Positions 42,222 to 50,603 of a stretch of 64,000 nt of DNA are shown here, one piece after another. The notes beneath the pieces were generated by a model. The model had not been told where the DNA came from. It ran no database searches and was given only the letters and a program-made list of their open reading frames with translations. This DNA is from Streptomyces sp. NBC_00102 (GTDB taxonomy: Bacteria; Actinomycetota; Actinomycetes; Streptomycetales; Streptomycetaceae): contig NZ_JAPEMC010000007.1 in NCBI RefSeq assembly GCF_026343115.1, positions 1 through 64,000 on the forward strand, written 5' to 3'. The position numbers were made by a program, and so were the translations under genes. Each line of letters begins with the position of its first letter. Position 1 is the stretch's first letter.

Positions 42222-43010
42222 ATGGATCTGCACCTGACCAACAGGACGGCGGTCGTCACCGGCGCGAGCCGCGGCATCGGACTCGCCGTGGCCGGGGCAC
42301 TCGTACGTGAGGGTGTCCGGGTCGTGACCGGTTCGCGGGAGATCACCCCCGAGTTGCGCGCACTGGCCGCCGAAGGCGACGTCCTCACGGTCGCGGTGGA
42401 CCTGACCGAGCCCGAAGGACCGGCCGAGCTGATCTCCGCCGCGGTCTTCGCCTACGGCGGCCTGGACATTCTGGTGAACAACGTGGGTGCCGTCCGGCCC
42501 CGTACCGACGGCTTCCTCGCGGTGACCGACGACGACTGGGACGCGATGCTGTCCGTCAACCTGCTGGCCCCCGTGCGCACCACCCGGGCCGCGCTCCCCC
42601 ACCTGCTGGAGCGCGGTGCGGGGAGCATCGTGACGGTCGGCTCCGTCAACGCGTTCCTGCCCGACCCGCTCGTGATCGACTACAGCGCGTCGAAAGCCGC
42701 GCTGTCGAACTTCTGCAAGTCCTTGTCCAAAGAGGTGGGTCCGCGGGGCGTCCGCGTCAACACCGTGAGCCCCGGCCCCGTCACCACCGGTCTGTGGCTG
42801 GCGCGCGACGGGGTCGCCGCGACGGTCGCCGCCGCCACCGGCGGCTCCGCCGACGCCGTGGCCGAGCAGGCCGCCGCCGACGCCGTCACCGGCAGGTTCA
42901 CCCGCCCCGACGAGGTCGCCGACCTCGTCGTGTTCCTGGCCGGCGACCGCGCCGCGAACATCACCGGGTCCGACTTCGTCATCGACGGCGGTCTCGTCAG
43001 CACTCTGTGA
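42222..43010 (+). CDS. short-chain dehydrogenase/reductase
   Basis: A 262-residue classical SDR with cofactor motif VTGASRGIG (about 13-21), NNVGA, the catalytic Ser in IVTVGSVNAF and YSASK (Tyr and Lys), and the C-terminal ITGSDFVIDGG. It would oxidise or reduce a secondary alcohol/ketone with NAD(P)(H). It follows the first hydrolase by 126 bp and precedes a secreted hydrolase by 65 bp, so the run may be one operon. Confidence 0.9.
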   Translation: MDLHLTNRTAVVTGASRGIGLAVAGALVREGVRVVTGSREITPELRALAAEGDVLTVAVDLTEPEGPAELISAAVFAYGGLDILVNNVGAVRPRTDGFLAVTDDDWDAMLSVNLLAPVRTTRAALPHLLERGAGSIVTVGSVNAFLPDPLVIDYSASKAALSNFCKSLSKEVGPRGVRVNTVSPGPVTTGLWLARDGVAATVAAATGGSADAVAEQAAADAVTGRFTRPDEVADLVVFLAGDRAANITGSDFVIDGGLVSTL

Positions 43011-43075
43011 CCGCAGCCCCGGCCGCGCACACCCCCCTCGCCACAACCACGCCTTCCCCCCTGACTGGAGCACCT

Positions 43076-44098
43076 GTGAAGCACCGTCACGCCTTCTTCC
43101 GGCCACGCGTCCTGGCACCGCTCGCGATCGCCGCGGCGTTCGGCCTCAGCGCCACCACCCTCTCTTCCGCCACCGTCTCCGCCGCGACCCCGTCCGCCGG
43201 AAACGGGACCGGGACGGCCGCGACGCGGTCCGCCGCCTCCCCTCCGGTACCGGCCGGGTTCACCGAGCACAAGGCCGCCGGCCTCGACTACGTGATCGGC
43301 GGCCACGGTCCGACCCTCGTCCTGCTCCACGGCTACCCGGAGACCTGGTACGAGTGGCGCGCCCTCCTGCCTGAGCTCTCCCGGCACTACACCGTCGTCG
43401 CGCCCAGCCTGCCCGGCGCCGGCAAGAGCGACGCGCCCGCCGACGGCTACGACAAGAAGTCGATGGCCGCGGCGCTCCACACACTGCTCCTCGGAATCGG
43501 GCACGCCGACGACATCCGGCTGGTCGGCCACGACATCGGCTCGATGGTCGCCTACGCCTACGCCGCCGCGCACCCCCGCGACGTGAAGAAGCTCGTCCTC
43601 AGCGAGGCCCCGATCCCGGACGCGAGCATCTACGAGTTCCCGTCCCTGTCCGCCACCGGCCCGGCCGTCTGGAACTTCGGCTTCTTCTCCCTCACCAACG
43701 GCCTTCCCGAAAAGGTCGTCGCCGGGCGCGAAGAGGACTGGGTGGGCGGATTCGTCGACAGTCTGGAACTCCGCAAGGGCTCCGTCACCGACGACGACGT
43801 AGCCGTGTTCGCCGAGGCCCTGAAGGACCCGGCCCATCTGTCGGCGAGCTTCGAGTGGTTCCGGACCTTCCCCCAGGACATCGAGGACAACGCTGTCAAC
43901 CGGCGGACAAAGCTGACCATGCCGGTCCTGGCCGTCGGCGCCTCGGGCAGCCTCGCCGAGGGCGTGCCCGACCAGGTCCGCAAGTACGCGAAGAAGGTCA
44001 CCGGTGTCGTCCTCCCCGACTCCGGCCACTGGATCTACGAGGAGCACCCCGCGGAGATGACCGCGATTCTGCTCTCCTTCCTCGGGGGCACGTCATGA
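43076..44098 (+). CDS. secreted alpha/beta hydrolase, epoxide hydrolase type
   Basis: A 340-residue protein from a GTG with GGAG 6 bases upstream. It has a long Ala-rich signal peptide (residues 1 to about 37, cleavage near VSAA). The hydrolase domain shows LLHGYPETWYEW, the nucleophile elbow VGHDIGS with Asp as in epoxide hydrolases and dehalogenases, and LPDSGHWIYEEHP with the catalytic His. The Asp nucleophile favours epoxide or haloalkane hydrolysis over esterase activity. Its TGA touches the start of a truncated cupin gene. Confidence 0.85.
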   Translation: MKHRHAFFRPRVLAPLAIAAAFGLSATTLSSATVSAATPSAGNGTGTAATRSAASPPVPAGFTEHKAAGLDYVIGGHGPTLVLLHGYPETWYEWRALLPELSRHYTVVAPSLPGAGKSDAPADGYDKKSMAAALHTLLLGIGHADDIRLVGHDIGSMVAYAYAAAHPRDVKKLVLSEAPIPDASIYEFPSLSATGPAVWNFGFFSLTNGLPEKVVAGREEDWVGGFVDSLELRKGSVTDDDVAVFAEALKDPAHLSASFEWFRTFPQDIEDNAVNRRTKLTMPVLAVGASGSLAEGVPDQVRKYAKKVTGVVLPDSGHWIYEEHPAEMTAILLSFLGGTS

Positions 44099-44102
44099 TC
44101 GC

Positions 44103-44318
44103 GGCCCGCGCGGGGTGCCGCACAGCTACCTGGTCCGCTCGGAGACCGCGCGTCTCGCCGTGGCGTTCACGCCGTCACGGGTCGAGGAGTGGTTCAGCGC
44201 GAACGGCACCCCCGCCACCCGTCTGGACGACGTGGCTCCCGCCTTCGACATCGGGAACATCCTCGCCTCCGCGGAGTCCTTCCGCGTGAGCGTCGCGGGC
44301 CCGCCGCCGACCGCCTGA
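44103..44318 (+). pseudogene. truncated cupin domain protein, 3' part only
   Basis: The frame reads GPRGVPHSYLVRSETARLAV and then FTPSRVEEWFSANGTP, the second cupin motif and tail of a small cupin protein. The first motif with its HxH is absent because the open frame begins right behind the previous hydrolase stop. A GTG at 44115 could still start a 67-residue peptide without metal-binding capacity. This looks like the result of a deletion that fused the hydrolase end to the cupin remainder. Confidence 0.6.
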
Positions 44319-44404
44319 CCGCCGCCCCGCTGCGGAGGTGCGTTCGTGTACACCGCGCTCTGCCGCGGACCTGCCCGCGGCCCCACCAGGAGAAGGACTC
44401 CCCC

Positions 44405-45286
44405 ATGCCCGGAATCCCGTCAGTCCCGTCAGTCCCGTCGCACAAGAACCGCTGGTTCCACCGGCGCGTGGTCGTCCCGGCGGCCCTGACCGTCGCCGTC
44501 CTGAGCGTGACGGCCGTCTCCCCGGCCTCCTCGGCACCGGCTCCGCCGGCGGTCGCCGCGCAGGCCGGGCACGTCCCCAAGCCCACCGTCGTCCTGGTCC
44601 ACGGCGCCTTCGCCGACTCCTCCGGCTGGAGCGGGGTCGTCGCCCGGCTCCGGCACGACGGCTATCCGGTCATCGCCGCGGCCAACCCGCTGCGGGGCCT
44701 CGACTCCGACGCGGCCTATGTCGGCAGCCTCCTCGACTCCGTCCCCGGGCCGGTGGTCCTGGTCGGCCACTCGTACGGCGGTGCGGTGATCACCAACGCC
44801 GCGGTGGGGCACGCCAACGTCAAGGCCCTGGTGTACATCGCGGCCTTCGCTCCCGATCAGGGCGAGAGCGGTCTCGCGCTGTCCGGTCTCAACCCCGGAA
44901 GCGAGCTCGGCGAGGCGCTCGTCGTCCGGCCCTACGCGGTCGCCGGCGGTGGCGGTGCGGACGGTTACGTCGACCCGGCGAAGTTCCGCGCCGTCATGGC
45001 GGCCGACCTGCGAGGGTCCGACGCGGCACTGCTGGCCGCGCAGCAGCGCCCGGTGGATTTGGCCGCCCTCCAGGCCCCGAGCAGGGCACCTGCCTGGAAG
45101 ACGATCCCTTCCTGGTACCTGGTCGCGGGGGCCGACCGGGCGATCCCGGCAGCGACCGAAAGGTTCATGGCGCAGCGGGCCGGCGCTCGCACCGTCGTGG
45201 TCGACGGCGCGTCCCACCTGGTCATGCTCTCCCACCCCGGCCGGGTCGAGAACCTGATCGTCCAGGCCGCCGGGGCGACCGACTGA
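44405..45286 (+). CDS. secreted alpha/beta hydrolase
   Basis: A 293-residue protein with an N-terminal signal peptide (basic NRWFHRR, then a hydrophobic stretch to about residue 45). The hydrolase domain has LVHGAFADSSGWSGV, the nucleophile elbow LVGHSYGG (Ser about 123), an acid near LVAGADRAIP and the His in DGASHLVMLSHP. It belongs to the common group of secreted Streptomyces salicylate-esterase-like hydrolases. AGGAGAAGG lies 7-15 bases before the ATG. A perfect 18-bp terminator follows 61 bp after its stop and closes the plus-strand run. Confidence 0.85.
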   Translation: MPGIPSVPSVPSHKNRWFHRRVVVPAALTVAVLSVTAVSPASSAPAPPAVAAQAGHVPKPTVVLVHGAFADSSGWSGVVARLRHDGYPVIAAANPLRGLDSDAAYVGSLLDSVPGPVVLVGHSYGGAVITNAAVGHANVKALVYIAAFAPDQGESGLALSGLNPGSELGEALVVRPYAVAGGGGADGYVDPAKFRAVMAADLRGSDAALLAAQQRPVDLAALQAPSRAPAWKTIPSWYLVAGADRAIPAATERFMAQRAGARTVVVDGASHLVMLSHPGRVENLIVQAAGATD

Positions 45287-45347
45287 CCGTCGGACCCGGA
45301 CGAGGCCGGCCTCAGGGTCCAAGGGCCCGACGGGTGGCCGACAGGGA

Positions 45348-45388
45348 GGCTCATCGCCCCGTCACGATCGGTGACGGGGCGATGAGCC
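45348..45388. terminator. perfect 18-bp terminator hairpin
   Basis: GGCTCATCGCCCCGTCAC and its exact reverse complement flank a GATCG loop. It ends the hydrolase/SDR run. Confidence 0.85.
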
Positions 45389-45400
45389 CCCGTCTCCTGG

Positions 45401-45435
45401 TCCGGTCCGGTCCGGTCCGGTCCGGTCCGGTCCGG
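45401..45435. repeat. seven-fold TCCGG microsatellite
   Basis: Seven perfect TCCGG units directly after the terminator. A slippage tract in non-coding DNA. Confidence 0.95.
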
Positions 45436-45560
45436 CTGAGCGTCATGCCCCGGGCTCTGGCGGGAGACGTGGGACGGCCTTCACGTGCGATGAGTTCCGT
45501 CGCCTCGGGCAGTCTGGAAGAGAGACACGGAACTGTGGCGGGAAAGAAGGTGGCTCATCC

Positions 45561-45908
45561 ATGGACATTGCCCGCGTATTGATGGTCGCCCCCGTGGCGG
45601 ACGTTGCGACGGCGGTGGCCTGGTACGAACGGTTGCTGGGGCGTCCTGCGGACACCCGGCCGATGCCGTCCCTGGCGGACTGGCATCTCACGACGGGGGG
45701 CTGGCTCTCCGTCTTCGAGGACTCCGAGCGTGCCGGCTCGGCGCTCCTCAATCTGGAGGTTCCCGATCTGGACGAGGCCCTGACGCAGCTCGGGAAACGC
45801 GGTCTGGCCGCGGGGCCGGTACAGGCCGGCGGTAAGCGCACCCGGTTCGCTGCCCTTGTGGACCCGGACGGAAACCGGGTCACCCTGCTGGAGAACCCAG
45901 TGGTCTGA
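45561..45908 (+). CDS. VOC family protein
   Basis: A 115-residue single VOC (glyoxalase/bleomycin-resistance) module: DVATAVAWYERLLGRPAD, the beta-strand LLNLEVPDLDEAL and the terminal FAALVDPDGNRVTLLE with the conserved metal-position Glu. Such proteins bind small ligands or act as dioxygenases/isomerases after dimerisation. It is a lone gene; no function can be fixed. Confidence 0.85.
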   Translation: MDIARVLMVAPVADVATAVAWYERLLGRPADTRPMPSLADWHLTTGGWLSVFEDSERAGSALLNLEVPDLDEALTQLGKRGLAAGPVQAGGKRTRFAALVDPDGNRVTLLENPVV

Positions 45909-46006
45909 CCGCTCGGACAGCGCAAGGACAAGGCCGCGCCGACGGCCTCAGGATTCGGCCTGCCCTCGCCGCGGCACACAGGCTCAGCCACCGGCCGCTG
46001 GGCAGG

Positions 46007-46804
46007 CTAATCGGGCATCGAGGGGGTGATCACCGAGAAGGTTCCGCCCTGCGGGTCGGCGAGTACGGCCATACGACCGGCCACCATGTCGAACGCCGGG
46101 GCGATGACCCGGCCACCCGCGCGAACGGCCGCGGCCTGAACCGCGTCGACGTCGTCCACGCTGATGTAGGGCTGCCAGTGCGGGGAGACGCCCGGGGGAA
46201 ACGTGGACAGATCCATCATGCCGCCCACCGCACGGCCGTCGACCTTGAACTCGATGTACCCCTCCGCGCCCGGCATCTCGGACCGGGCCGTGGTGACCGG
46301 CAGGACGGAGGAGTAGAACGCGGCGGCGGCCGGGAGGTCGGACGTGGCCAGTTCGTTCCAGGTGAGTGCGCCGTGCTCGTTGACGATGCCCGCACCGGCG
46401 AAGGTACCTGCCTGCCAGAGGCCGACGACGCCGCCCGTCGGGTCGGCGATCAGGGCCATTCTGCCGAGGTCCATGACGTCCATCGGGCCCATCATGACCG
46501 TGCCACCGGCGTCGCCGACGGATGTGAGGGTGCCCTCGACGTCGTCGGTGGAGAGGTAGGTGGTCCACACCGTCGGCGGCATCGGATCGGGGACGGTGCC
46601 GTCCTGGTTCATGGCCTTCATGATTCCGGCGACCGGCTTGCCCTTGAGGGTGCACACCGCGTATCCGCCCTGCTCGGGGGGACCGACCTCGCCCTCCCAC
46701 CCGAGCAGGTCGCGGTAGAAGTCGAGGGCCGCGCGCTGGTCGGGAACCATCAGGTCGATCCAGCACGGCGTACCGGGCTTGTAGGAGTCGTTCTTCTCGG
46801 GCAC
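46007..46804 (-). CDS. two-domain VOC family protein
   Basis: A 265-residue protein with two tandem VOC modules (about 10-125: PCWIDLMVPDQRAALDFYRD ... MALIADPTGGVVGLW; about 140-262: ALTWNELATSDLPAAAAFYS ... MAVLADPQGGTFSVI). The GTG at 46804 is favoured because GGAGG lies 5 bases before it and the protein then begins close to the first module; an ATG at 46837 is the alternative. Members resemble hydroxylases/glyoxalases of Streptomyces with unknown substrates. Single gene, convergent with the other VOC gene. Confidence 0.8.
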   Translation of the reverse strand: MPEKNDSYKPGTPCWIDLMVPDQRAALDFYRDLLGWEGEVGPPEQGGYAVCTLKGKPVAGIMKAMNQDGTVPDPMPPTVWTTYLSTDDVEGTLTSVGDAGGTVMMGPMDVMDLGRMALIADPTGGVVGLWQAGTFAGAGIVNEHGALTWNELATSDLPAAAAFYSSVLPVTTARSEMPGAEGYIEFKVDGRAVGGMMDLSTFPPGVSPHWQPYISVDDVDAVQAAAVRAGGRVIAPAFDMVAGRMAVLADPQGGTFSVITPSMPD

Positions 46805-46948
46805 GGAGACCTCCGTCGTGAAGTGGGGCAGGACCATCAGTCCCGTATCTGACCTATACAGGGCAGATCGCACGAAATCGGTCCGGCGCGGCGGTGCGGG
46901 TCGATTTCCTGGCAACCGGGAGTCCGCCCGCTCCCCTCGGGACCCTGG

Positions 46949-47647
46949 TCACCGCGTTTCTTCGCTGCCGGCGTTTTCGTCGTCGTAAAGGAGTTGGGCG
47001 GAGCGGGTGCGTGCGGCCTGCCGGTCCGGGGTGGTGTAGGCGAAGTTCAGGACGGTGCGGCGGACACCGGGGCGGGTCAGGGGGCTGACGCGGTGGGCGG
47101 TGGTGTCGGAACGCAGGAGGTAGGCGTCGCCTGCGTGGTGGTGGCGTCGGTGCAGGGGCGCGGCGTCGGGCAGCGGCAGGGCGGTGGTGCGGGGCGAGTA
47201 CTCGAGCAGGCCGCCGTCGCGGGGATCCGCCGGTGCCTCGAGGAAGAGGACGAGGGCGAAGGGATAGTCGTCGATGTGTTCGCCGTGAGTGTCGCCCGGG
47301 TGGTGGAGGATGTTCACGACGTGCCGCTCGGTGACTTCGCGCACGGGTACGACAGGTTCTCCGGTGACCGTGCGGAGCAGGCCGATCAGACTGGGCTGCC
47401 GGTAGAGCTCGGAGATGAGCGGGGAGCCGGTCGCCAGGGCGGGACCGCCGATGGTGGTCATGTGACGGGGCGAACCTCCCATGCATTCCATGGTGAAATC
47501 CCGCCGTCTGGTTTCGGCTTCCAGCCCTGCGAGTTCCGCCAGGAACCGCTCCAGGGAGTGGCGGGGGATCAGGCCGGGCAGCGGGAGGTAACTGTCCGTG
47601 GCGAACCGGTGTGGCGTGCCGGCGGGAAGGTCGGGGCAGGAAATCAC
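46949..47647 (-). CDS. 2-oxoglutarate/Fe(II)-dependent oxygenase-like protein
   Basis: A 232-residue protein with the facial-triad motif HGEHIDDYPF (His-x-Asp), a distal His in TTAHRVSPL and the 2-oxoglutarate-binding Arg in RRTVLNFAYTT. The layout resembles the small ArpA/HalD-type oxygenases that hydroxylate or halogenate free amino acids; the His-x-Asp argues for hydroxylation. Start uncertain: a GTG at 47647 gives a family-like N-terminus but a strong hairpin lies only 20 bp upstream and ribosome binding is weak, whereas an ATG at 47782 would add 45 unconserved residues. Confidence 0.7.
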   Translation of the reverse strand: MISCPDLPAGTPHRFATDSYLPLPGLIPRHSLERFLAELAGLEAETRRRDFTMECMGGSPRHMTTIGGPALATGSPLISELYRQPSLIGLLRTVTGEPVVPVREVTERHVVNILHHPGDTHGEHIDDYPFALVLFLEAPADPRDGGLLEYSPRTTALPLPDAAPLHRRHHHAGDAYLLRSDTTAHRVSPLTRPGVRRTVLNFAYTTPDRQAARTRSAQLLYDDENAGSEETR

Positions 47648-47667
47648 GGTGGCCGCCCGGGTTCGGG

Positions 47668-47695
47668 CGCGGCCGGGATTCGTTTCCCGGCCGCG
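47668..47695. promoter_or_regulatory. hairpin just upstream of the oxygenase start
   Basis: CGCGGCCGGGA and TCCCGGCCGCG form an 11-bp perfect stem with a TTCGTT loop, ending 21 bp before the preferred GTG. It could occlude ribosome access or act as a terminator for transcripts coming from the right. Confidence 0.45.
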
Positions 47696-47950
47696 TCGGT
47701 GATGGTGGATCCGCAGGGTGCGTCGCCACGGTGGTCTACCGCAGACGCGTGGACCACCGGCGGAGAAGCGCCGTGGAGTCACCTGCCCGGCTGCCGCGGT
47801 TCACCGCAGTCGGGCAGCCTCGGTGATGCCGGGCCTGGTGGCACCGACGGGCGGCCGCACGCGCCGACGAGGCGGTCCGGAAGCCCTTGTCCCGCATCCG
47901 CAGGGCCGGCAGCAGCCTCGATCGCCGGGAGCGAGGAAACCCTTCGCCCC

Positions 47951-48439
47951 TCAGCCTTCGGCCGGTGCGCTGGAGATCCAGTCCTCGTTGGTGCGGTGGC
48001 GGTCCAGCCCCACGGCTTTGAACTCGTCCTCGCCCAGGGTCGCTCGTGCGCCGAGTCTCCGCAGGGCCTGGGAGATGGGGCTGACCGCTTGCGGGAACAA
48101 CGTCTTCACCGGCTCGGCCAGTGGCCCGAGCGCGAGCGAGCCGTCGGCCCAGACTGCGGCTCGTTGCTCGCCGACTCCCCCGAAGTATTCGGCTTCCACG
48201 TAGGCGATGGGCCCACCGGCGGACCATCGGGCCAGCAGTGTGTCGAAGCCTCCTGGCAGTAGCCAGAACCCCAGGTCTTCCCGGTCGCTGCCGTCCGTGA
48301 CGGCGTCGAAGACCTCGGCGCTCATCGGCATCAGCGACAGGCCCTGGCCGAGAGGCGCCACCCGGGATCCGGGAACCTCCCGCGACACGGTCCGCACCAC
48401 TTCGTCGCCCGCGATGACCGCCTGCAACTGGTATCCCAT
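47951..48439 (-). CDS. hypothetical 162-residue protein
   Basis: No family recognised beyond resemblance to small Streptomyces proteins beginning MGYQLQAVIA. It is soluble, slightly acidic, with GPIAYVEAEYFGGVGEQRAA in the middle and a tail RHRTNEDWISSAPAE. The ATG at 48439 is preferred over an upstream in-frame ATG because the family-like start begins there. Proteins of this type are often found near immunity-like genes. It is transcribed in the same direction as the GH27 gene to its right but separated by a terminator. Confidence 0.6.
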   Translation of the reverse strand: MGYQLQAVIAGDEVVRTVSREVPGSRVAPLGQGLSLMPMSAEVFDAVTDGSDREDLGFWLLPGGFDTLLARWSAGGPIAYVEAEYFGGVGEQRAAVWADGSLALGPLAEPVKTLFPQAVSPISQALRRLGARATLGEDEFKAVGLDRHRTNEDWISSAPAEG

Positions 48440-48506
48440 TCCGCGGCCTCCCCCACCCGGTCGGAGGCCCATCATGCCGGACACGTGGCGTGTGCCCGCC
48501 CCCGGC

Positions 48507-48539
48507 CCCGGCACGCGCGCGGGCAGCGCGCGTGCCGGG
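48507..48539. terminator. terminator of the alpha-galactosidase gene
   Basis: CCCGGCACGCGCGC and its exact reverse complement flank a GGGCA loop (14-bp stem), 27 bp beyond the GH27 stop codon on the minus strand. Confidence 0.8.
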
Positions 48540-48566
48540 TACCTCAGCGGCTCGGATCCGTACCGA

Positions 48567-50240
48567 TCAGGCCAGACTCCACTGCTGGTTGGCGCCGGCG
48601 TTGCAGGTCCACAGCTCCAGCGGGGTCCCGTTGACGTTGCCTGCGGGTTTGTCGCCGCCCGTGACGTCGAGGCAGAGTCCCGACTGCTTGCCGGTCACGG
48701 TTCCGTCGGGGTTGAGCGTCCACTGCTGGTTGGCTCCGCCGTTGCAGGTCCACAACTGCACCGCTGTGCCCGGGGCGGTCCGGTTGTCGTTGGCATCGAC
48801 GCACTGCGAGCCGCCGTAGAGGCGCAGTTCACCCGCGGCGGTGAGGGTCACGGCCTGGTTGCCGGCACCGTTGCAGTCCCAGATCTCGATCTTCGTACCG
48901 GGCGTGGTCCCGCCGCCTTCCACGTCGAGGCAGCGTTGGGAGGATGCGCCGACCAGGGGGTGGGTCGTACCGGTGCTGCTGCCGGTGCCGGGCGAGACCC
49001 GGTACATCACCGTGCCGTGCGCGGGCACCGGGGTGCTGATGGGGCCGCCGGTCGAGGAGACGGCCTTGGACCACAGGTTGGCGAGCTTGTACGAGGACGC
49101 AGACGGCAGCCCGACGGCGGCGGCCGTGGTGCTGACGGTCGCGGTGGAGGCGTTCTCGTTGGTGAGGGTGACCGCGCGGTCGCCGTTGGCCAACGGCTTG
49201 GACATCACGACGAGTCCGCCGGAGGAGGAGACGACGGTGCCCTGTTTGCCCAGGGGGTCCTGGTCGACGGCGATGACGTCGGTGTTCTTCAGGATGGTGA
49301 GCGTCGCCGGGCTCGCGGTACGGATGTCGCTGCCGATGAGCAGGGGCGCGGCCATCTGGGCCCAGAGGCTGAAGTGGGTGCGGTACTCGGTGTCGGTCAT
49401 GCCGCCGTTGCCGACTTCCAGCATGTCCGGGTCGTTCCAGGCGCCGGGCTTGGCGTACGGGGCCAGCGACTGGTTCTGGTGGGCGATCTGGATCATCGAG
49501 GACCAGGAGTCACTGATGTCGCCCGTGGTGCGCCAGGAATTGCCGATCGGGGGTGCCCAGTTCCAGGGCTGGTTGGAGCCCCACTCGCAGATGCTGTAGA
49601 GGATCGGGCGGCCGGTGGCCTTGAGCGCGTCGCCCATGGTGTTGTACCGGGTCCCGGCGTCGGCACCGGTGTTGTTGCAGTTGTCGTACTTCAGGTAGTC
49701 CACGCCCCAGTAGGCCCACAGGTCGGCGTCCTGCTGTTCGTGCCCGAGGCCGCCGGGGAAGCCGGTGTTGGCACAGGTCTTGGTACCCGCGCTCGAATAG
49801 AGCCCGAACTTGAGCCCCTTGGAGTGCACGTAGTCCGCGACGGCCTTGATGCCGTTCGGGAAGCGCACCGGGTCGGGGACCAGATTTCCGGCGGCGTCCC
49901 GCGAGGGCAGCGCCCAGCAGTCGTCGAGGTTGACGTAGGTGTAACCGGCGGCCTTGAGTCCCTGGGCGACGAAGATGTCGGCGATGCCCTTGACCATCGC
50001 CTCGTCGAACTGCGCACCGCAGCCCGTGGTGTTCCAGTTGTTGAAGCCCATCTGCGGGGTACGGGCCAGGCCGTTCTCCAGTGCGACGGCCTCCGGCGCG
50101 GCGGCCACGGTGGCGACCTGTCCACCGAGCACGAGGCCCGAGGTCACTGCGGCCGCTCCGGTCAGCCCGCCGGCAGTGAGGGTGAGTGAGGCGGCCGCGG
50201 CCGCCAAACGGTGTGTGAACCTGTGCCGTTCGTCAAACAT
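48567..50240 (-). CDS. secreted alpha-galactosidase (GH27) with ricin-type lectin domain
   Basis: A 557-residue secreted enzyme. A signal peptide covers about residues 1-48. The GH27 barrel starts at RTPQMGFNNWN; the nucleophile is Asp186 in YLKYDNC and the acid/base is Asp241 in WRTTGDI, with the family NDPDMLEVGNGG following. A short beta-sandwich (about 345-420) and a C-terminal beta-trefoil with repeated QxW-type ends (NQAVTL, NQQWTL, NQQWSL) complete it. It releases terminal alpha-linked galactose (or arabinopyranose) from plant polysaccharides, the lectin tethering it to the substrate. AGGAG precedes the ATG. It is a lone transcript. Confidence 0.93.
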   Translation of the reverse strand: MFDERHRFTHRLAAAAASLTLTAGGLTGAAAVTSGLVLGGQVATVAAAPEAVALENGLARTPQMGFNNWNTTGCGAQFDEAMVKGIADIFVAQGLKAAGYTYVNLDDCWALPSRDAAGNLVPDPVRFPNGIKAVADYVHSKGLKFGLYSSAGTKTCANTGFPGGLGHEQQDADLWAYWGVDYLKYDNCNNTGADAGTRYNTMGDALKATGRPILYSICEWGSNQPWNWAPPIGNSWRTTGDISDSWSSMIQIAHQNQSLAPYAKPGAWNDPDMLEVGNGGMTDTEYRTHFSLWAQMAAPLLIGSDIRTASPATLTILKNTDVIAVDQDPLGKQGTVVSSSGGLVVMSKPLANGDRAVTLTNENASTATVSTTAAAVGLPSASSYKLANLWSKAVSSTGGPISTPVPAHGTVMYRVSPGTGSSTGTTHPLVGASSQRCLDVEGGGTTPGTKIEIWDCNGAGNQAVTLTAAGELRLYGGSQCVDANDNRTAPGTAVQLWTCNGGANQQWTLNPDGTVTGKQSGLCLDVTGGDKPAGNVNGTPLELWTCNAGANQQWSLA

Positions 50241-50299
50241 GTGCGGCTCCTGGGGGGTGATTGGCGCACAACCCAACAAGCACAAACGGAATCGATCAC

Positions 50300-50328
50300 A
50301 TCACATCTTCATTGCGTGCACATGTCAA
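50300..50328 (-). promoter_or_regulatory. candidate sigma-70-type promoter of the GH27 gene
   Basis: On the minus strand TTGACA (50328-50323) is followed after exactly 17 bases by TGTGAT (50305-50300), a 5/6 match to an extended -10. It lies 60 bp upstream of the start codon in an AT-richer patch that includes GATCGATTCCG, a possible operator for a sugar repressor. Confidence 0.45.
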
Positions 50329-50603
50329 GTGTTCGGTGCGGGCAGATCCTCCAGGATCGCCGCGGCAGTCGGCCTTCCGGGCGGTGGGACGTGATGTCGC
50401 CTGCCCGGAGGCCGGAACGCTCTCCGACTCCTGCAGCGGCACCGGGCAGAGCGACTTCCCGTTCCTGAAGACCTACGACGCCGTCACCACGACGAGCTCC
50501 GGCTCCCAGCCGGTGACGGAGCCCGGGCGCGGCGTGACGTCCGACGTGTGCGCGGGGCTGCCGGCAGTCGCTCTCGGGGAAGCCGGAGGGGCCTCCGGCC
50601 CGG
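50329..50603. other. gap downstream of the XRE/NB-ARC regulator
   Basis: No gene supported. A plus-strand frame reads CPEAGTLSDSCSGTGQSDFP and FLKTYDAVTTTSSG, which looks protein-like but has no start and no recognised family. Confidence 0.4.
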
